From: Micromonospora alfalfae
GTDB taxonomy: Bacteria > Actinomycetota > Actinomycetes > Mycobacteriales > Micromonosporaceae
Assembly (NCBI RefSeq): GCF_022230925.1
Contig: NZ_JAKKFH010000001.1
Coordinates: forward strand, 1-64,000
DNA length: 64,000 nt
Direction: 5' to 3'
Made by a program: the position numbers and the translations under genes. Positions 53,531 through 62,030 of this stretch are shown here, piece after piece; the first letter of the stretch is position 1, and each line of letters opens with the position of its first letter. The notes under the pieces are model-generated. The model had not been told where the DNA came from, ran no database searches, and saw only the letters and a program-made list of their open reading frames with translations.

Positions 53531-54463
53531 TCAACGCACCGTCACGGCCTGGAGGCCGACGTTCCCGCAGTGCGACGTGAAGACCTTCTCGACGGTCCAG
53601 TTCAGCAGCAGCCGGGCACCCTTCGGCGCTGTGAAGCGGATGGTGAACTGGGCGCTCTGACTGGTGTACGGGTCTTCCAGTCGGGCGGTGCTGGCGGGCC
53701 CGCCGGTGGACAGCCGCGCGTCCAGTCGCCCCCGCGCCATCCAGATGCCACCGTAGAGCTGGACCGTGCGCGGCTCACCACTGCCGGCGACGGCAAGGTT
53801 GAACCCGTTCCCGGCGCCGCAGGCGTAGACGCCGTTGGAGCTGCCGTTCGTCGACCGTTCCGGCGTGCCGTCGGCCCAGCGCACGTACTCCTGGTTGCCG
53901 TCCCAACCGACCCGCCGGCCTGGACCGCCCCCGTCGATGATCTCACCGGAGCCCGACCGCTTGCGGTTCGTCGACCTGCCGCCACGCTCTCCCCAGTGCA
54001 CCCAGTCCCGGGCGCCCACGGCAGTGAGGTCGACGATGGCGGGCATCTCGCCCCGGCTCACCGTCAACGCCGGCGAACCGGGCTTCGGCGGTGGCGGGGC
54101 GGGCGCGCTGGCCGACGGCGTCGGGTCCGGCGAGGGTGGGCGCTGGCGCGGACGCAGGCCGGGCGTCGCCGGCCCCGCCTCGCCGGTGCGCACGTCGGCG
54201 GCCGGGAAACCGGGGGAACGGGCGGGCACGCCGCCCGGACCGGCCTGCTCGTCGTCGGGCGCCGGACCGGACCGGGCGGCGAGGTACGAGATCAACACCA
54301 CCAGGCAGGCGAGTACGGCGGCTCCCTCCACCGCCCAGCGCCGCCGCTGTCGGGCACGGCGCAACACACTGCGGATCTTCCCAGCGGTAATGGCACGCGG
54401 ACGGTGCCTCGGCGGCGCGTTGCCAGCCCTCGAACCAGCCCGCGTGCGGTCTTCGTCCGCCAC
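53531..54463 (-). CDS. Membrane-anchored protein with a C-terminal beta-sandwich
   Basis: 310 residues. A basic N-terminus is followed by one hydrophobic helix (AAVLACLVVLISYLA), then a long Pro/Ala linker and a C-terminal domain (about 160-310) outside the cell. The domain starts with MPAIVDLTAVGARDWVHWGE and includes TNGSSNGVYACGAGNGFNL, RTVQLYGGIWMARG and a closing FTSHCGNVGLQAVTVR. Two cysteines could form a disulfide. The DLTxxGxxDWxHWG opening recalls putative carbohydrate-binding domains in secreted enzymes, from memory. GTG 54463 follows GGAGG by five bases. Confidence 0.7.
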   Translation of the reverse strand: MADEDRTRAGSRAGNAPPRHRPRAITAGKIRSVLRRARQRRRWAVEGAAVLACLVVLISYLAARSGPAPDDEQAGPGGVPARSPGFPAADVRTGEAGPATPGLRPRQRPPSPDPTPSASAPAPPPPKPGSPALTVSRGEMPAIVDLTAVGARDWVHWGERGGRSTNRKRSGSGEIIDGGGPGRRVGWDGNQEYVRWADGTPERSTNGSSNGVYACGAGNGFNLAVAGSGEPRTVQLYGGIWMARGRLDARLSTGGPASTARLEDPYTSQSAQFTIRFTAPKGARLLLNWTVEKVFTSHCGNVGLQAVTVR

Positions 54464-54661
54464 CGACCCCTCCAACTCCGCCGCCCGGCCGTTTTGGACC
54501 GCCGAGGACCACACCATTCACTGTGGGCAGTTTCACGTTTACCCGGGCGTGGACGACACGCTAGATCCGGACTGCCGGATGTGTCCAGCCCACAATGGGA
54601 CGCTGTCGGACATCCCGGCCGCCCGGACGGGCACTTGGGCAGACCAGGAGCCCCTTTCGGG

Positions 54662-55255
54662 TCAGCCGATCCGGAAGCCGAGCAGTTGTGCGACGACCAC
54701 TGCCTGCTCGACGTCGATCACGGCACCGGCCCGTTCGACGACCGTCGGGTCCAGCGCGGTGAGGTCGCTGCCCCGCAGGTCGGCACCGCCGAGCCGGACA
54801 TTGGTCAGCTGCGCCCCGGAAAGATCGACACCGGTGACCGTAGCACCGGTGAGATTGGCCCTGGTGAGGTCCACCTCGCGCATGCGCACCCCGGTCAGCC
54901 GGACGCCACGCAGGTCGGCGCCGGGCAACGCGACGAAGGACCAGTCACCGCCGTCCACCGTCAACGGACGCAGATCGCACTCGCTGAAGGTGCTGCCGAC
55001 CAGCTTGCAGCCGGTGAACTCGGCCTCGAAGAAGTTGCACCGCCGAAACACGCAACGGGTGAAGGCGGAGTCGACATGGCGGGAGGCGTTGAACGCCACG
55101 TTGCCGAACGTGCACCCGGTGAAGACCGAGCCCCTGCTCACCGCCTCGGTCAGATCCACACCGAAGAACTCACAACCCACGAAGTGCCGGTCGGTCAACT
55201 CCTCGCCGTACCAGTCCTCGTTGCGGAAGGTCACGTCCTCGGTCAACTCCGGCAT
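54662..55255 (-). CDS. Pentapeptide-repeat protein
   Basis: 197 residues. A regular A(D/N)LxX pattern builds a right-handed quadrilateral beta-helix: FVGCEFFGVDLTEAV, FTRCVFRRCNFFEAEF, and later GADLRGVRLTGVRMREVDLTRANLTG. Many such proteins are structural; some mimic DNA and bind gyrase (MfpA/Qnr). This one has several cysteine-containing steps. No neighbouring quinolone or toxin gene is seen, so no role is given. Confidence 0.85.
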   Translation of the reverse strand: MPELTEDVTFRNEDWYGEELTDRHFVGCEFFGVDLTEAVSRGSVFTGCTFGNVAFNASRHVDSAFTRCVFRRCNFFEAEFTGCKLVGSTFSECDLRPLTVDGGDWSFVALPGADLRGVRLTGVRMREVDLTRANLTGATVTGVDLSGAQLTNVRLGGADLRGSDLTALDPTVVERAGAVIDVEQAVVVAQLLGFRIG

Positions 55256-55351
55256 CCGGCCAGGCTAGTGGGCGCCGCCGACAGCCGACGGCCGGCAGGC
55301 CGGGGCCGGCCCCCTTCCGGCGTCGGTGTACCGGCGAGTACGTTCGGCGGC

Positions 55352-56584
55352 GTGAGTGTGGCTCGGAGCAAGGACCCGGATCAGATCGGTTTCGACAGGG
55401 CGCGGCTGTCGCGGATCGACGAGCACTTCGGCCGGTACGTCGACGACGGCCGGCTGGCCGGCTGGCAGGTGGTGGTCACCCGTCGCGGCGAGGTGGCGCA
55501 CTCCTCGACGTACGGGCTGCGCGACCGTGAGTCGGGCGCGCCGGTCGAGGCCGACACCCTGTGGCGGATCTACTCGATGACAAAGCCGGTCACCTCGGTC
55601 GCGGCGATGATGCTGTGGGAGGAGGGCCGGTTCGAGCTGACCGACGAGATCAGCCGCTGGCTGCCCGAGTTCGCCGACCTGCGGGTCTATTCCAAGGGGT
55701 CGGCGCTCAAGCCGTACACAGTCCCGGCGGTCGAACCGATCCGGGTCTGGCACCTGCTCACCCACACGGCCGGCCTGACGTACGGCTTCATGCAGACTTC
55801 GGTGGTCGACGGGCTCTACCGGGCCGCCGGTTACGACCTGTACCCGCCGGCGGACGTCGACCTGGCCGGCGCCTGCGCGGCGTTCGGCGAGCTGCCGCTG
55901 CTGTTTCAGCCCGGCTCGGCGTGGGGCTACTCCGTCGCCACCGACGTGCTGGGCCGACTCGTCGAGGTGGTCTCCGGGCAGAGCCTCGACGCGTTCTTCG
56001 CCGACCGGATCTTCGGCCCGCTGGGCATGACCGACACCCGCTGGTGGGTGGAGGGCGACGAGGCCGATCGGCTGGCCGCGCTCTACGTACCGGATCCGCG
56101 CAGCGGCAGGGCCGTCCGCTACGACAGCCTGGGGTCGCTCGCGTTCAGCAAGCCGGCGCTGCTCTCCGGCGGTGGTGGCCTGATCTCCAGCGCCGCCGAC
56201 TACCACCGGTTCACGCAGTTGCTGCTGCGCGGCGGGGAGCTGGACGGCGTCCGGCTCCTGGGGCCGCGCACGGTGCGGTTCATGACCCGCAACCACCTGC
56301 CCGGCGGCCAGGACCTGGGCACCCTGTCCACCGGTGGCTTCGCCGAGACCACCCTGGACGGGATCGGCTTCGGCCTCGGCTTCGCGGTGGTCGACGACCC
56401 GATCCCCAGCCGGGTGCCCAGCAGCGTCGGCGAGTACTACTGGGGTGGGGTGGCCAGCACGGCGTTCTGGGTCGACCCGGCCGAGGAGATCACCGCGCTG
56501 CTGTTCACCCAGCTGATGCCGTCCAGCACCTACCCGCTCCGCTCCCAGCTGCGCCAACTGGTCTACGCCGCGCTGACCGACTGA
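55352..56584 (+). CDS. Serine hydrolase, beta-lactamase class C/esterase type
   Basis: 410 residues, GTG start, no signal peptide. The S-x-x-K motif is RIYSMTKPVTSVAAMM; the Tyr-containing second motif is WGYSVATDVLGRLVEVV, lacking the Asn of YxN. The late block YYWGGVASTAFWVDP stands where HxG or KTG occurs. These features fit family VIII carboxylesterases or D-aminopeptidase-like enzymes more than true beta-lactamases. Likely cytoplasmic. Divergent from the pentapeptide-repeat gene. Confidence 0.85.
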   Translation: MSVARSKDPDQIGFDRARLSRIDEHFGRYVDDGRLAGWQVVVTRRGEVAHSSTYGLRDRESGAPVEADTLWRIYSMTKPVTSVAAMMLWEEGRFELTDEISRWLPEFADLRVYSKGSALKPYTVPAVEPIRVWHLLTHTAGLTYGFMQTSVVDGLYRAAGYDLYPPADVDLAGACAAFGELPLLFQPGSAWGYSVATDVLGRLVEVVSGQSLDAFFADRIFGPLGMTDTRWWVEGDEADRLAALYVPDPRSGRAVRYDSLGSLAFSKPALLSGGGGLISSAADYHRFTQLLLRGGELDGVRLLGPRTVRFMTRNHLPGGQDLGTLSTGGFAETTLDGIGFGLGFAVVDDPIPSRVPSSVGEYYWGGVASTAFWVDPAEEITALLFTQLMPSSTYPLRSQLRQLVYAALTD

Positions 56585-56588
56585 GCGG

Positions 56589-56624
56589 TGTGGGGCCCGT
56601 CGCCCGCGGCCGACGGACCCCACA
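56589..56624. terminator. Hairpin between convergent genes
   Basis: TGTGGGGCCCGTCG / CGACGGACCCCACA with one mismatch and an eight-base loop, just after the serine hydrolase stop and eight bases from the convergent stop. Confidence 0.85.
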
Positions 56625-56631
56625 GCTCGGG

Positions 56632-57693
56632 TCAGCGGAGCTGCTGCGCCTCGATCGCCCGGATCTTCGCCGGCTTGGTGGCGGAGAGGTTCGAGATCAG
56701 GTACGCGCGCACACTGCCGTCCGGGAACACCGCCCACAGGTCGGCCACGCCGTCGGCGTTCAGGTCGGCGGTGGTGAGGCCGCTGATCGCGACACCGGCG
56801 TTCCAGCCGGAGGCGAGCCGGTACTGCGTGTAGGAGAGCGTGCCGGTCCCGTCGCCGTTGTCGGTCATGGTGACGCCCTGCCAGAGGTAGAGGTCACCGG
56901 TGGTGGCGTTGCGCAGCACCAGCGCCGCCCCCGAGGCCAGCTCGGTGCTGGCCAGGGTCCAGTTCTGCCAGTCGGTGCCGCCGGTCGGGGTGGCGTTGCT
57001 CAGCGGCAGACGAGGGAAGTAGAGGCTGGGCGCCCCGATGTTCGGGTAGTAGGTAAGGCGGTAGCCGTTCGTCGAGTCGCCGACGATGCCCAGCAGATCC
57101 GCGATGCCGCTGTCGGCGCCGTCGGCCGTGTACCCGTTGACGAGTTGGACCGGAGAGTTGTCGTACTCGTCGACGAAGTATTCGCGGATGAGAGTGACCT
57201 GTCCGCTGCCGCGGTACGGGTTCACCATCGTCCCGTCGCCGACGCCCGCGATGAAGCTGCCGCCTCCGGCGTTGACGCCACCCGGGTAGTAGGCCAGGAA
57301 GTCCTGGTTCGCGGTGCCGAAGAAGCGGCCGGTGATCACCTGGGCGCCGTCGAAATCCGCGGCCGGGTCGTCGTTGCCGGAGACCCCGTTGCCATACACG
57401 CCGATGTTCACCGCCGGGACCTTCACGCGGCCAGTGCCGACGCCGGTGGTCGCGTTGACCCGGCCCCGCGCCGCCCAGACTCCGGAGTCGAGGCCCGTCG
57501 TGGGGCCGCCGACGGTCACCAGGTCCGGTACGCCGTCGCCGTTGAGGTCCTTGTCGACCGGGCCGGCCGCGGCCGGGCTCGGGGTGTTGGCCGGTGCGGC
57601 CTGGGCCGGCAGGGCCGGGGCGACGACGGCGAACGCGAGGGTGGCCGGCACCGCCCAGGCGAGCAGCCGGCGAGGAGCAGAAAGGTTGCTCAT
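56632..57693 (-). CDS. Secreted FG-GAP/VCBS-repeat protein
   Basis: 353 residues. A Sec signal peptide (LLAWAVPATLAFAVVAPALPAQA) is followed by a beta-propeller-like body. Calcium-binding FG-GAP motifs are visible at both ends: DLNGDGVPDLVTVGG and DLNADGVADLWAVFPDG. The protein is extracellular. Such propellers bind polysaccharide, matrix or partners; no catalytic motif is visible. It follows the PPOX-like gene by 80 bases on the same strand. Confidence 0.82.
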   Translation of the reverse strand: MSNLSAPRRLLAWAVPATLAFAVVAPALPAQAAPANTPSPAAAGPVDKDLNGDGVPDLVTVGGPTTGLDSGVWAARGRVNATTGVGTGRVKVPAVNIGVYGNGVSGNDDPAADFDGAQVITGRFFGTANQDFLAYYPGGVNAGGGSFIAGVGDGTMVNPYRGSGQVTLIREYFVDEYDNSPVQLVNGYTADGADSGIADLLGIVGDSTNGYRLTYYPNIGAPSLYFPRLPLSNATPTGGTDWQNWTLASTELASGAALVLRNATTGDLYLWQGVTMTDNGDGTGTLSYTQYRLASGWNAGVAISGLTTADLNADGVADLWAVFPDGSVRAYLISNLSATKPAKIRAIEAQQLR

Positions 57694-57773
57694 GGGTCCC
57701 CGTTCGGGTCAGTGGATCTTGCCTGGCTCACCGTAGTCGATGCGTACCAGCGGGTGGATCCACCGAACGAGGG

Positions 57774-58238
57774 TCAGTCGGCTAGGCGGGCCGGGAAGCC
57801 ACCGGTGGCGATCGGACCCCAGGTGTCGATGGTGACCCGGATCAGCGACTTGCCCTGGCGCACCATGGCCGCCCGGTAGTCGTCCCAGTCCGGGTGCTCA
57901 CCGGAGATGCTGCGGAAGTACTCGACCAGCGGCTCCAGTGCCTCGGGCAGGTCGAGCACCTCGGCGGTGCCGTCGATCTGCACCCAGGGGCCGTTCCAGT
58001 CGTCGCTGAGCACGCAGGCCGACACCCGGGGGTCGCGGCGGAGGTTGCTCACCTTGGCCCGCTCCGGGTAGGTGGAGACGACCAGCCGCCCCTGCCCGTC
58101 GACCCCGGCGGAGACCGGGGAGGACTGCGGTCGCCCGTCGGCCCGGGTGGTCATCAGCACGACGCGGTGTCGCGGCCGGAGGAAGTCGAGCAGGCCGTCC
58201 CGGTCGACACTGGTGTTCCTTGCGATGCTGGGTGCCAT
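57774..58238 (-). CDS. PPOX-class F420-dependent oxidoreductase
   Basis: 154 residues with the split beta-barrel flavin/F420-binding fold: VVLMTTRADGRPQSSPVS, RLVVSTYPERAKVSNLRRDPRVSAC, WVQIDGTAEVLD. Family members reduce or bind flavin, F420 or biliverdin. Actinobacterial versions commonly prefer F420. The gene is upstream of the FG-GAP gene and downstream of the caspase-like gene. The substrate is unknown. Confidence 0.85.
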   Translation of the reverse strand: MAPSIARNTSVDRDGLLDFLRPRHRVVLMTTRADGRPQSSPVSAGVDGQGRLVVSTYPERAKVSNLRRDPRVSACVLSDDWNGPWVQIDGTAEVLDLPEALEPLVEYFRSISGEHPDWDDYRAAMVRQGKSLIRVTIDTWGPIATGGFPARLAD

Positions 58239-58280
58239 TCCCCGTTCCTACCAGGGTGCGGGCGCAGCGCCGGCGGCGGG

Positions 58281-58919
58281 TCAGCGGGGTCGGGCCGCGG
58301 CGCGGTGCACCGCCTGGGTGGGCACCCGGGGGCGGCCGGACGGACGCCAGGCCCGACCGTTGGCGTAGATCACCCGAAAGCCGAGGTACGACGCGAGCGG
58401 CGCCCAGTGGGCTGAGCCCATCCGCAGCTCGGCGGCGTTGTGTCGCTGGCCGTTGGCGAGCACGTCGAGGAGCACGGTTTCGAAGGCCGCCGATTCGACC
58501 CAGTCGACTTCCCGGGTGAAACCGCAGATCAGAGCGGCGCCGGTGACCTCCAGGAACTCGCGCAGCACCGCGTCCGAGGCGCGCAGCACCGAGCAGCTTC
58601 CGAAATAGAGTCGCCGCCCCTCCGCGCGGCCGGCCATCAGCTCGGCCACCTCGTTCAACTCCACCGACTGCCAGTCGGTGAGGCAGAGCCGGCTCGGCTC
58701 ACCGTGCATGGCGAAGAAGCCGACCCGGTGGTCGGCGTACTGCTTGAGCAGCCAACGGTCCAGGAAGTAGAACAACTCGTCGCGGGTGGCCGCGTCCTTG
58801 TGGATGAAGCGGATCTTGCCCAGCCGCTCCAGCAGCTCCAGCGTGGGCAGCACCGAGCCCCGCTCGTTGAGGTCACGGTGCCATTGACCCTCGACACAGA
58901 AGACGCCACCGCGTGCCAC
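58281..58919 (-). CDS. Caspase-like protein (His-Gly and Ser-Cys dyad)
   Basis: 212 residues. GVFCVEGQW at the N-terminus is followed by an alternating alpha/beta pattern. HRVGFFAMHGEPSRL holds a strand-ending His74-Gly, and RRLYFGSCSVLR a strand-ending Cys111, the order and spacing of the CD-clan caspase/CHAT dyad; VTGAALICGFTREVDW follows as the next strand. No death or TPR domain is attached. GTG 58919 has GGAGG five bases upstream. Possible role in regulated proteolysis, perhaps cell death or defence; inference only. The basic C-terminal 30 residues look disordered. Confidence 0.65.
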   Translation of the reverse strand: MARGGVFCVEGQWHRDLNERGSVLPTLELLERLGKIRFIHKDAATRDELFYFLDRWLLKQYADHRVGFFAMHGEPSRLCLTDWQSVELNEVAELMAGRAEGRRLYFGSCSVLRASDAVLREFLEVTGAALICGFTREVDWVESAAFETVLLDVLANGQRHNAAELRMGSAHWAPLASYLGFRVIYANGRAWRPSGRPRVPTQAVHRAAARPR

Positions 58920-58925
58920 GCGCAC

Positions 58926-59224
58926 CTCCGCCAGTCCGCCGACCCGGAGGTGACGTTACCGGCCACCATCGCCCCGGGAACATCGCCCTCGGTGTAGCAG
59001 ATTGCGACGTTCGGTGTTATTCGCCGTAGGCGGGGCGATCGGTCGGGAATGGCTGTTTCGCAAATCAGCCGAATTCCCAGGCAATACCCAGGGACAGCGG
59101 ATTGTGAGCACAATTCTCGTTAACCACCGCCAACGGCACCGATCAGTGCGAGGGTGGAAATCACGGGACTTCTCGGTCGATGTCCTGGAGCCACCCCATT
59201 CGCTCTCCTATCGGGAGGACTTCT
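58926..59224. other. AT-richer divergent spacer before the M15 gene
   Basis: No gene. It contains the dyad at 59101-59114 and the GGGAGG ribosome site of the M15 gene. I looked for a c-di-AMP riboswitch core and did not find one. Confidence 0.5.
59101..59114. promoter_or_regulatory. ATTGTG-AG-CACAAT dyad
   Basis: A perfect six-base-arm palindrome with a two-base centre, about 110 bases before the M15 start and in a stretch of lower GC. Candidate repressor or activator site. Confidence 0.45.
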
Positions 59225-60004
59225 GTGCGCGTAAACACCTTGAAGCGGGTCGCCGTCGCATTCGCCCTGGCACTGCCCGGGGCCGCAATCGCCACGGTGA
59301 TCGCCGCACCGGCGGCGTACGCGGACGGCTGTTACACCTGGAACCGCACCCTGAGCCAGGGGCGCTCCGGCGACGACGTCCGCCAGTTGCAGATCCGGGT
59401 CGCTGGATGGGCCGGATACCGGGACATCGTGGAGAACGACGGCCGCTACGGGCCGAAGACCGCCGCCGCGGTCAAGCGGTTCCAGCAGGCGTACGGACTG
59501 CGCGCCGACGGCATCGCCGGCCCACAGACCTTCGCCAAGCTGTACCAACTCCAGGACAGCGACTGCACACCCGCGCACTTCACCTACAGCGAGCTGGACA
59601 ACGGTTGCGGCGGAAGCGGGTGGAGCGGCGGCCCGCTGTCGGCGAACCAGACCAAGCAGAACGCGCTGCGCACCATGTGGAAGCTGGAGGCGCTGCGCAA
59701 GAGCCTCGGCGACAAACCGCTCTACGTGTCGAGCGGGTTCCGCAGTCGCGCCTGCAACAACCGGGTCGGCGGCGCGTCAGACAGCCAGCACCTGTACGGC
59801 AACGCAGCAGACGTCACCTCACGGACGTCCTCGCTGTGCCAGGTCGCCCGCGGCGCCCGTAACAACGGCTTCAGTGGGATCTACGGGCCGGGCTACCCCG
59901 ACCACGACGACCACGTGCACGTCGACTCGCGTCGGGAGAACAACAGCGACAACAGCTCGAACACGACGAGCTGGTCCGCCCCGGACTGCGGGGTCGGCAA
60001 CTGA
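59225..60004 (+). CDS. Secreted zinc D-Ala-D-Ala carboxypeptidase (M15) with peptidoglycan-binding domain
   Basis: 259 residues, GTG 59225 with GGGAGG upstream. A signal peptide ends near AYA. Residues about 35-110 form a PG_binding_1 domain (SGDDVRQLQIRVAGW, NDGRYGPKTAAAVKRFQ). The M15 domain has the zinc ligands in GASDSQHLYGNAADV (H and D) and DHDDHVHVD (H). The catalytic acid is nearby. It cleaves the terminal D-Ala or cross-links of peptidoglycan, similar to Streptomyces albus G enzyme. A convergent small C-x8-C gene follows, as it does behind dacB. Confidence 0.92.
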   Translation: MRVNTLKRVAVAFALALPGAAIATVIAAPAAYADGCYTWNRTLSQGRSGDDVRQLQIRVAGWAGYRDIVENDGRYGPKTAAAVKRFQQAYGLRADGIAGPQTFAKLYQLQDSDCTPAHFTYSELDNGCGGSGWSGGPLSANQTKQNALRTMWKLEALRKSLGDKPLYVSSGFRSRACNNRVGGASDSQHLYGNAADVTSRTSSLCQVARGARNNGFSGIYGPGYPDHDDHVHVDSRRENNSDNSSNTTSWSAPDCGVGN

Positions 60005-60021
60005 GCCCACCCGCTCAGAGC

Positions 60022-60068
60022 GACGTCGGCCCGACGCGGAGGGGGAATCTTCGCGCCGGGCCGACGTC
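60022..60068. terminator. Hairpin between convergent M15 and small-protein genes
   Basis: GACGTCGGCCC (60022-60032) and GGGCCGACGTC (60058-60068) are perfectly complementary with a 25-base loop. Confidence 0.7.
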
Positions 60069-60106
60069 ATGTCGCCCCGGGTCGGGTGGGCGGAGGGGTA
60101 GCGCGC

Positions 60107-60517
60107 TCAGCTCGCCCGGGGCCAGCGCGGCGCGGTGACGGGGGGAGTCACCGACCGGCCAGCAGCGGTGGGCCGTACCCCCTGGGGGACGACCCGCGCG
60201 GCCTGTTGCCGCGAAGGCCCGGTTGCCGTGAACGGAAACGGCACGTGCACGAACGGATTGCCATGCCGGATCAACGCCTCGATCTGCCGCTCGTTGAGCC
60301 CGTGTGTCTCCAACACCCGACGCCCCCAGCGGTGCAGTCGGCACGGGTAGGAAGCGCCGTCGTTGCGGCACAGCGGCCCGGTGGGCCACTCCTCGGCGGT
60401 GTGCACGACCACCGCCCGGACCGCGAGCCGGACATCCTCGGGGGTCAGTGGTGCCGGCATCGGCACCTCACCCAGTACCTGATCGATGGGATCCGTCGAC
60501 TGCTCACCAACTCGCAC
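60107..60517 (-). CDS. Small C-x8-C protein, paralogue B
   Basis: 136 residues, GTG 60517 with GGGAGG six bases upstream. The core LAVRAVVVHTAEEW, PLCRNDGASYPC, RLHRWGRRVLETHGL and EALIRHGNPF matches paralogue A at 53085-53414 through most of its length. A Pro/Arg-rich 40-residue C-terminal tail is unique. No membrane segment or signal. The cysteines and the RLHRW block are conserved in both, suggesting function. It converges on the M15 gene. Unknown family. Confidence 0.75.
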   Translation of the reverse strand: MRVGEQSTDPIDQVLGEVPMPAPLTPEDVRLAVRAVVVHTAEEWPTGPLCRNDGASYPCRLHRWGRRVLETHGLNERQIEALIRHGNPFVHVPFPFTATGPSRQQAARVVPQGVRPTAAGRSVTPPVTAPRWPRAS

Positions 60518-60605
60518 GGCAGGCCTCCCGCAGTTCGGCAGCGGTACGGCGGACCTACCGCACCGACATCCTCGGCCATGGATACGGCGGACACCGGACG
60601 AAAGT

Positions 60606-62030
60606 TCAATTCCGGTACGCGGTAAGCAGATCCTCCGCCGACAGCACCCGAACGCCGTCCACTGCGGTGCCGCTGCGCGACACGGCAACGACCGGTACCG
60701 ACTCGTCGGCGCCGGGAAGCAGAGACCGATGCAGGAGCAGCCGGCCCAGGTCATGCGCGTCAAAGGGTCGGCTCTCCTGCCACTTGACCGATCCGACGAA
60801 GCTGATCCTTCGAGCGACTGGCGCACGGTCGGCGCCGACTATGTCGATCTCCGGGTCGTTGGTCCGGGTCCAGTAGCCGCCGATGGTCGTCGCCTCGGCC
60901 GGGAGATGGTCGCCGGGCAGCCGGCGCAGCGCCTCCCGGACGACAGGTTCGATGGCCCGTCCCCGCCAGGACGTCCACGACCGGTCGATCCGGTCCAGGG
61001 TCAGGTCGCCACGGCCCCGCTCGATCTCGGGGAGGTGCGGCCCCAGGAACGACAACCAGAAGCGCAGATACGGATCGGCCACCGCGTACCGGGTCTCCCG
61101 CGACGGCTTGGTCGACAGCGGGACGGCGACCTCCACTGCCCGCTTCTGGGTCAGCAGGCGCAGGGCGCGGTTGAGGGACGCCTGTGGCAGGTCCCCTGCC
61201 GCGCGGGAGATCAGCGAGAAGGTCCGTTCACCGGAGCCGATCGCCCGCAGCACAAGACCCGCCTGGGACTGGGGCGGGAACTCCGCCGCCAGTGCCCGCT
61301 CACCGCTCACCAGCAGGGCAGAGGTCGGATCCCGTACCGCGTCGGCCAGATACTCGTGGACGGATGCACCGTTCGGCCACTCGTCGAGGATCAGCGGCAG
61401 ACCGCCGGAGACCAGGTAGGCGTCGAAGGCGTCGGCGGCGGACAGGCCGAGCATGTCGCTGACGTCGGCCGGGCTCAGCGGCGGAATGACCATCTCCGTG
61501 GCGCGCTGGTGGAACGGCCGGCCGTAATCGTTGAGGGCTTCCATCATGGCCAGGTCCGATCCGACGCAGATCAGGAGGACCGGCCGTCGGGACAACTCGC
61601 GATCGAAGACCTTCTGCAGCGTTCCCTCGAAGCCCGGGTCGCCCGCGATGAGGTACGGCATCTCATCTAGGACGACGACGCTCGGCCGGTCGGACGGCAG
61701 CGCGGCCGCGAGCAGGGTCAGCGCGGCGTCCCAGGTCTGTGGTTGCTGTTCACGCAGAATCTGAGCGCCCGGCAGCGTCGAGGCGGCCGCCTCCTCAACG
61801 AAGAGGGCGAGCTCGGCGGCGACGGCCGGCTGCGCGGAGGCGGTGAAGAAGAGGTACGGCACCCCGGCCCGCTCCACGAACTCCTCGACCAGGCGGGACT
61901 TTCCTACCCGCCGGCGACCTCGCATGAGAAGGGCTCGCCCGGGCCGACCGGCACGGCCACCCTGTTGCACGCGGGACAGCATGCCGCCCAGGAGGTGGAG
62001 CTCACGGTCCCGCCCGACAAAGCCGTCCAC
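60606..62030 (-). CDS. AAA ATPase with C-terminal DUF234 nuclease-like domain
   Basis: 474 residues. Walker A is MRGRRRVGKSRLVEEF and Walker B VVVLDEMPYL, of the archaeal-type ATPase group. A winged-helix segment follows. The C-terminal DUF234 part has RGRAIEPVVREAL, DPEIDIVGADR and FVGSVKW, which fit the acidic and Lys positions of a PD-(D/E)xK nuclease. Start GTG 62030 has AGGAG five bases ahead. Such proteins are sporadic across genomes and often horizontally acquired; the promoter region is unusually AT-rich for this window. Function unknown. Confidence 0.82.
   Translation of the reverse strand: MDGFVGRDRELHLLGGMLSRVQQGGRAGRPGRALLMRGRRRVGKSRLVEEFVERAGVPYLFFTASAQPAVAAELALFVEEAAASTLPGAQILREQQPQTWDAALTLLAAALPSDRPSVVVLDEMPYLIAGDPGFEGTLQKVFDRELSRRPVLLICVGSDLAMMEALNDYGRPFHQRATEMVIPPLSPADVSDMLGLSAADAFDAYLVSGGLPLILDEWPNGASVHEYLADAVRDPTSALLVSGERALAAEFPPQSQAGLVLRAIGSGERTFSLISRAAGDLPQASLNRALRLLTQKRAVEVAVPLSTKPSRETRYAVADPYLRFWLSFLGPHLPEIERGRGDLTLDRIDRSWTSWRGRAIEPVVREALRRLPGDHLPAEATTIGGYWTRTNDPEIDIVGADRAPVARRISFVGSVKWQESRPFDAHDLGRLLLHRSLLPGADESVPVVAVSRSGTAVDGVRVLSAEDLLTAYRN

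Noticed and set aside
53435..55351. Very long plus-strand open frame joined to the serine hydrolase
   Set aside because: It covers two well-supported minus-strand genes. The hydrolase family begins only after 55352, and the upstream part is a GC-driven open frame.
55352..56584. True beta-lactamase (resistance gene)
   Set aside because: No signal peptide, no YxN asparagine and no KTG motif. Esterase-type serine hydrolase is more likely.
59101..59114. lac operator
   Set aside because: The TTGTGAGC similarity is short. No lac-type genes are nearby and the dyad is better described without naming a regulator.
58926..59224. c-di-AMP (ydaO) riboswitch before the M15 peptidase
   Set aside because: These often precede actinobacterial wall hydrolases, but the conserved core segments could not be found in this leader.
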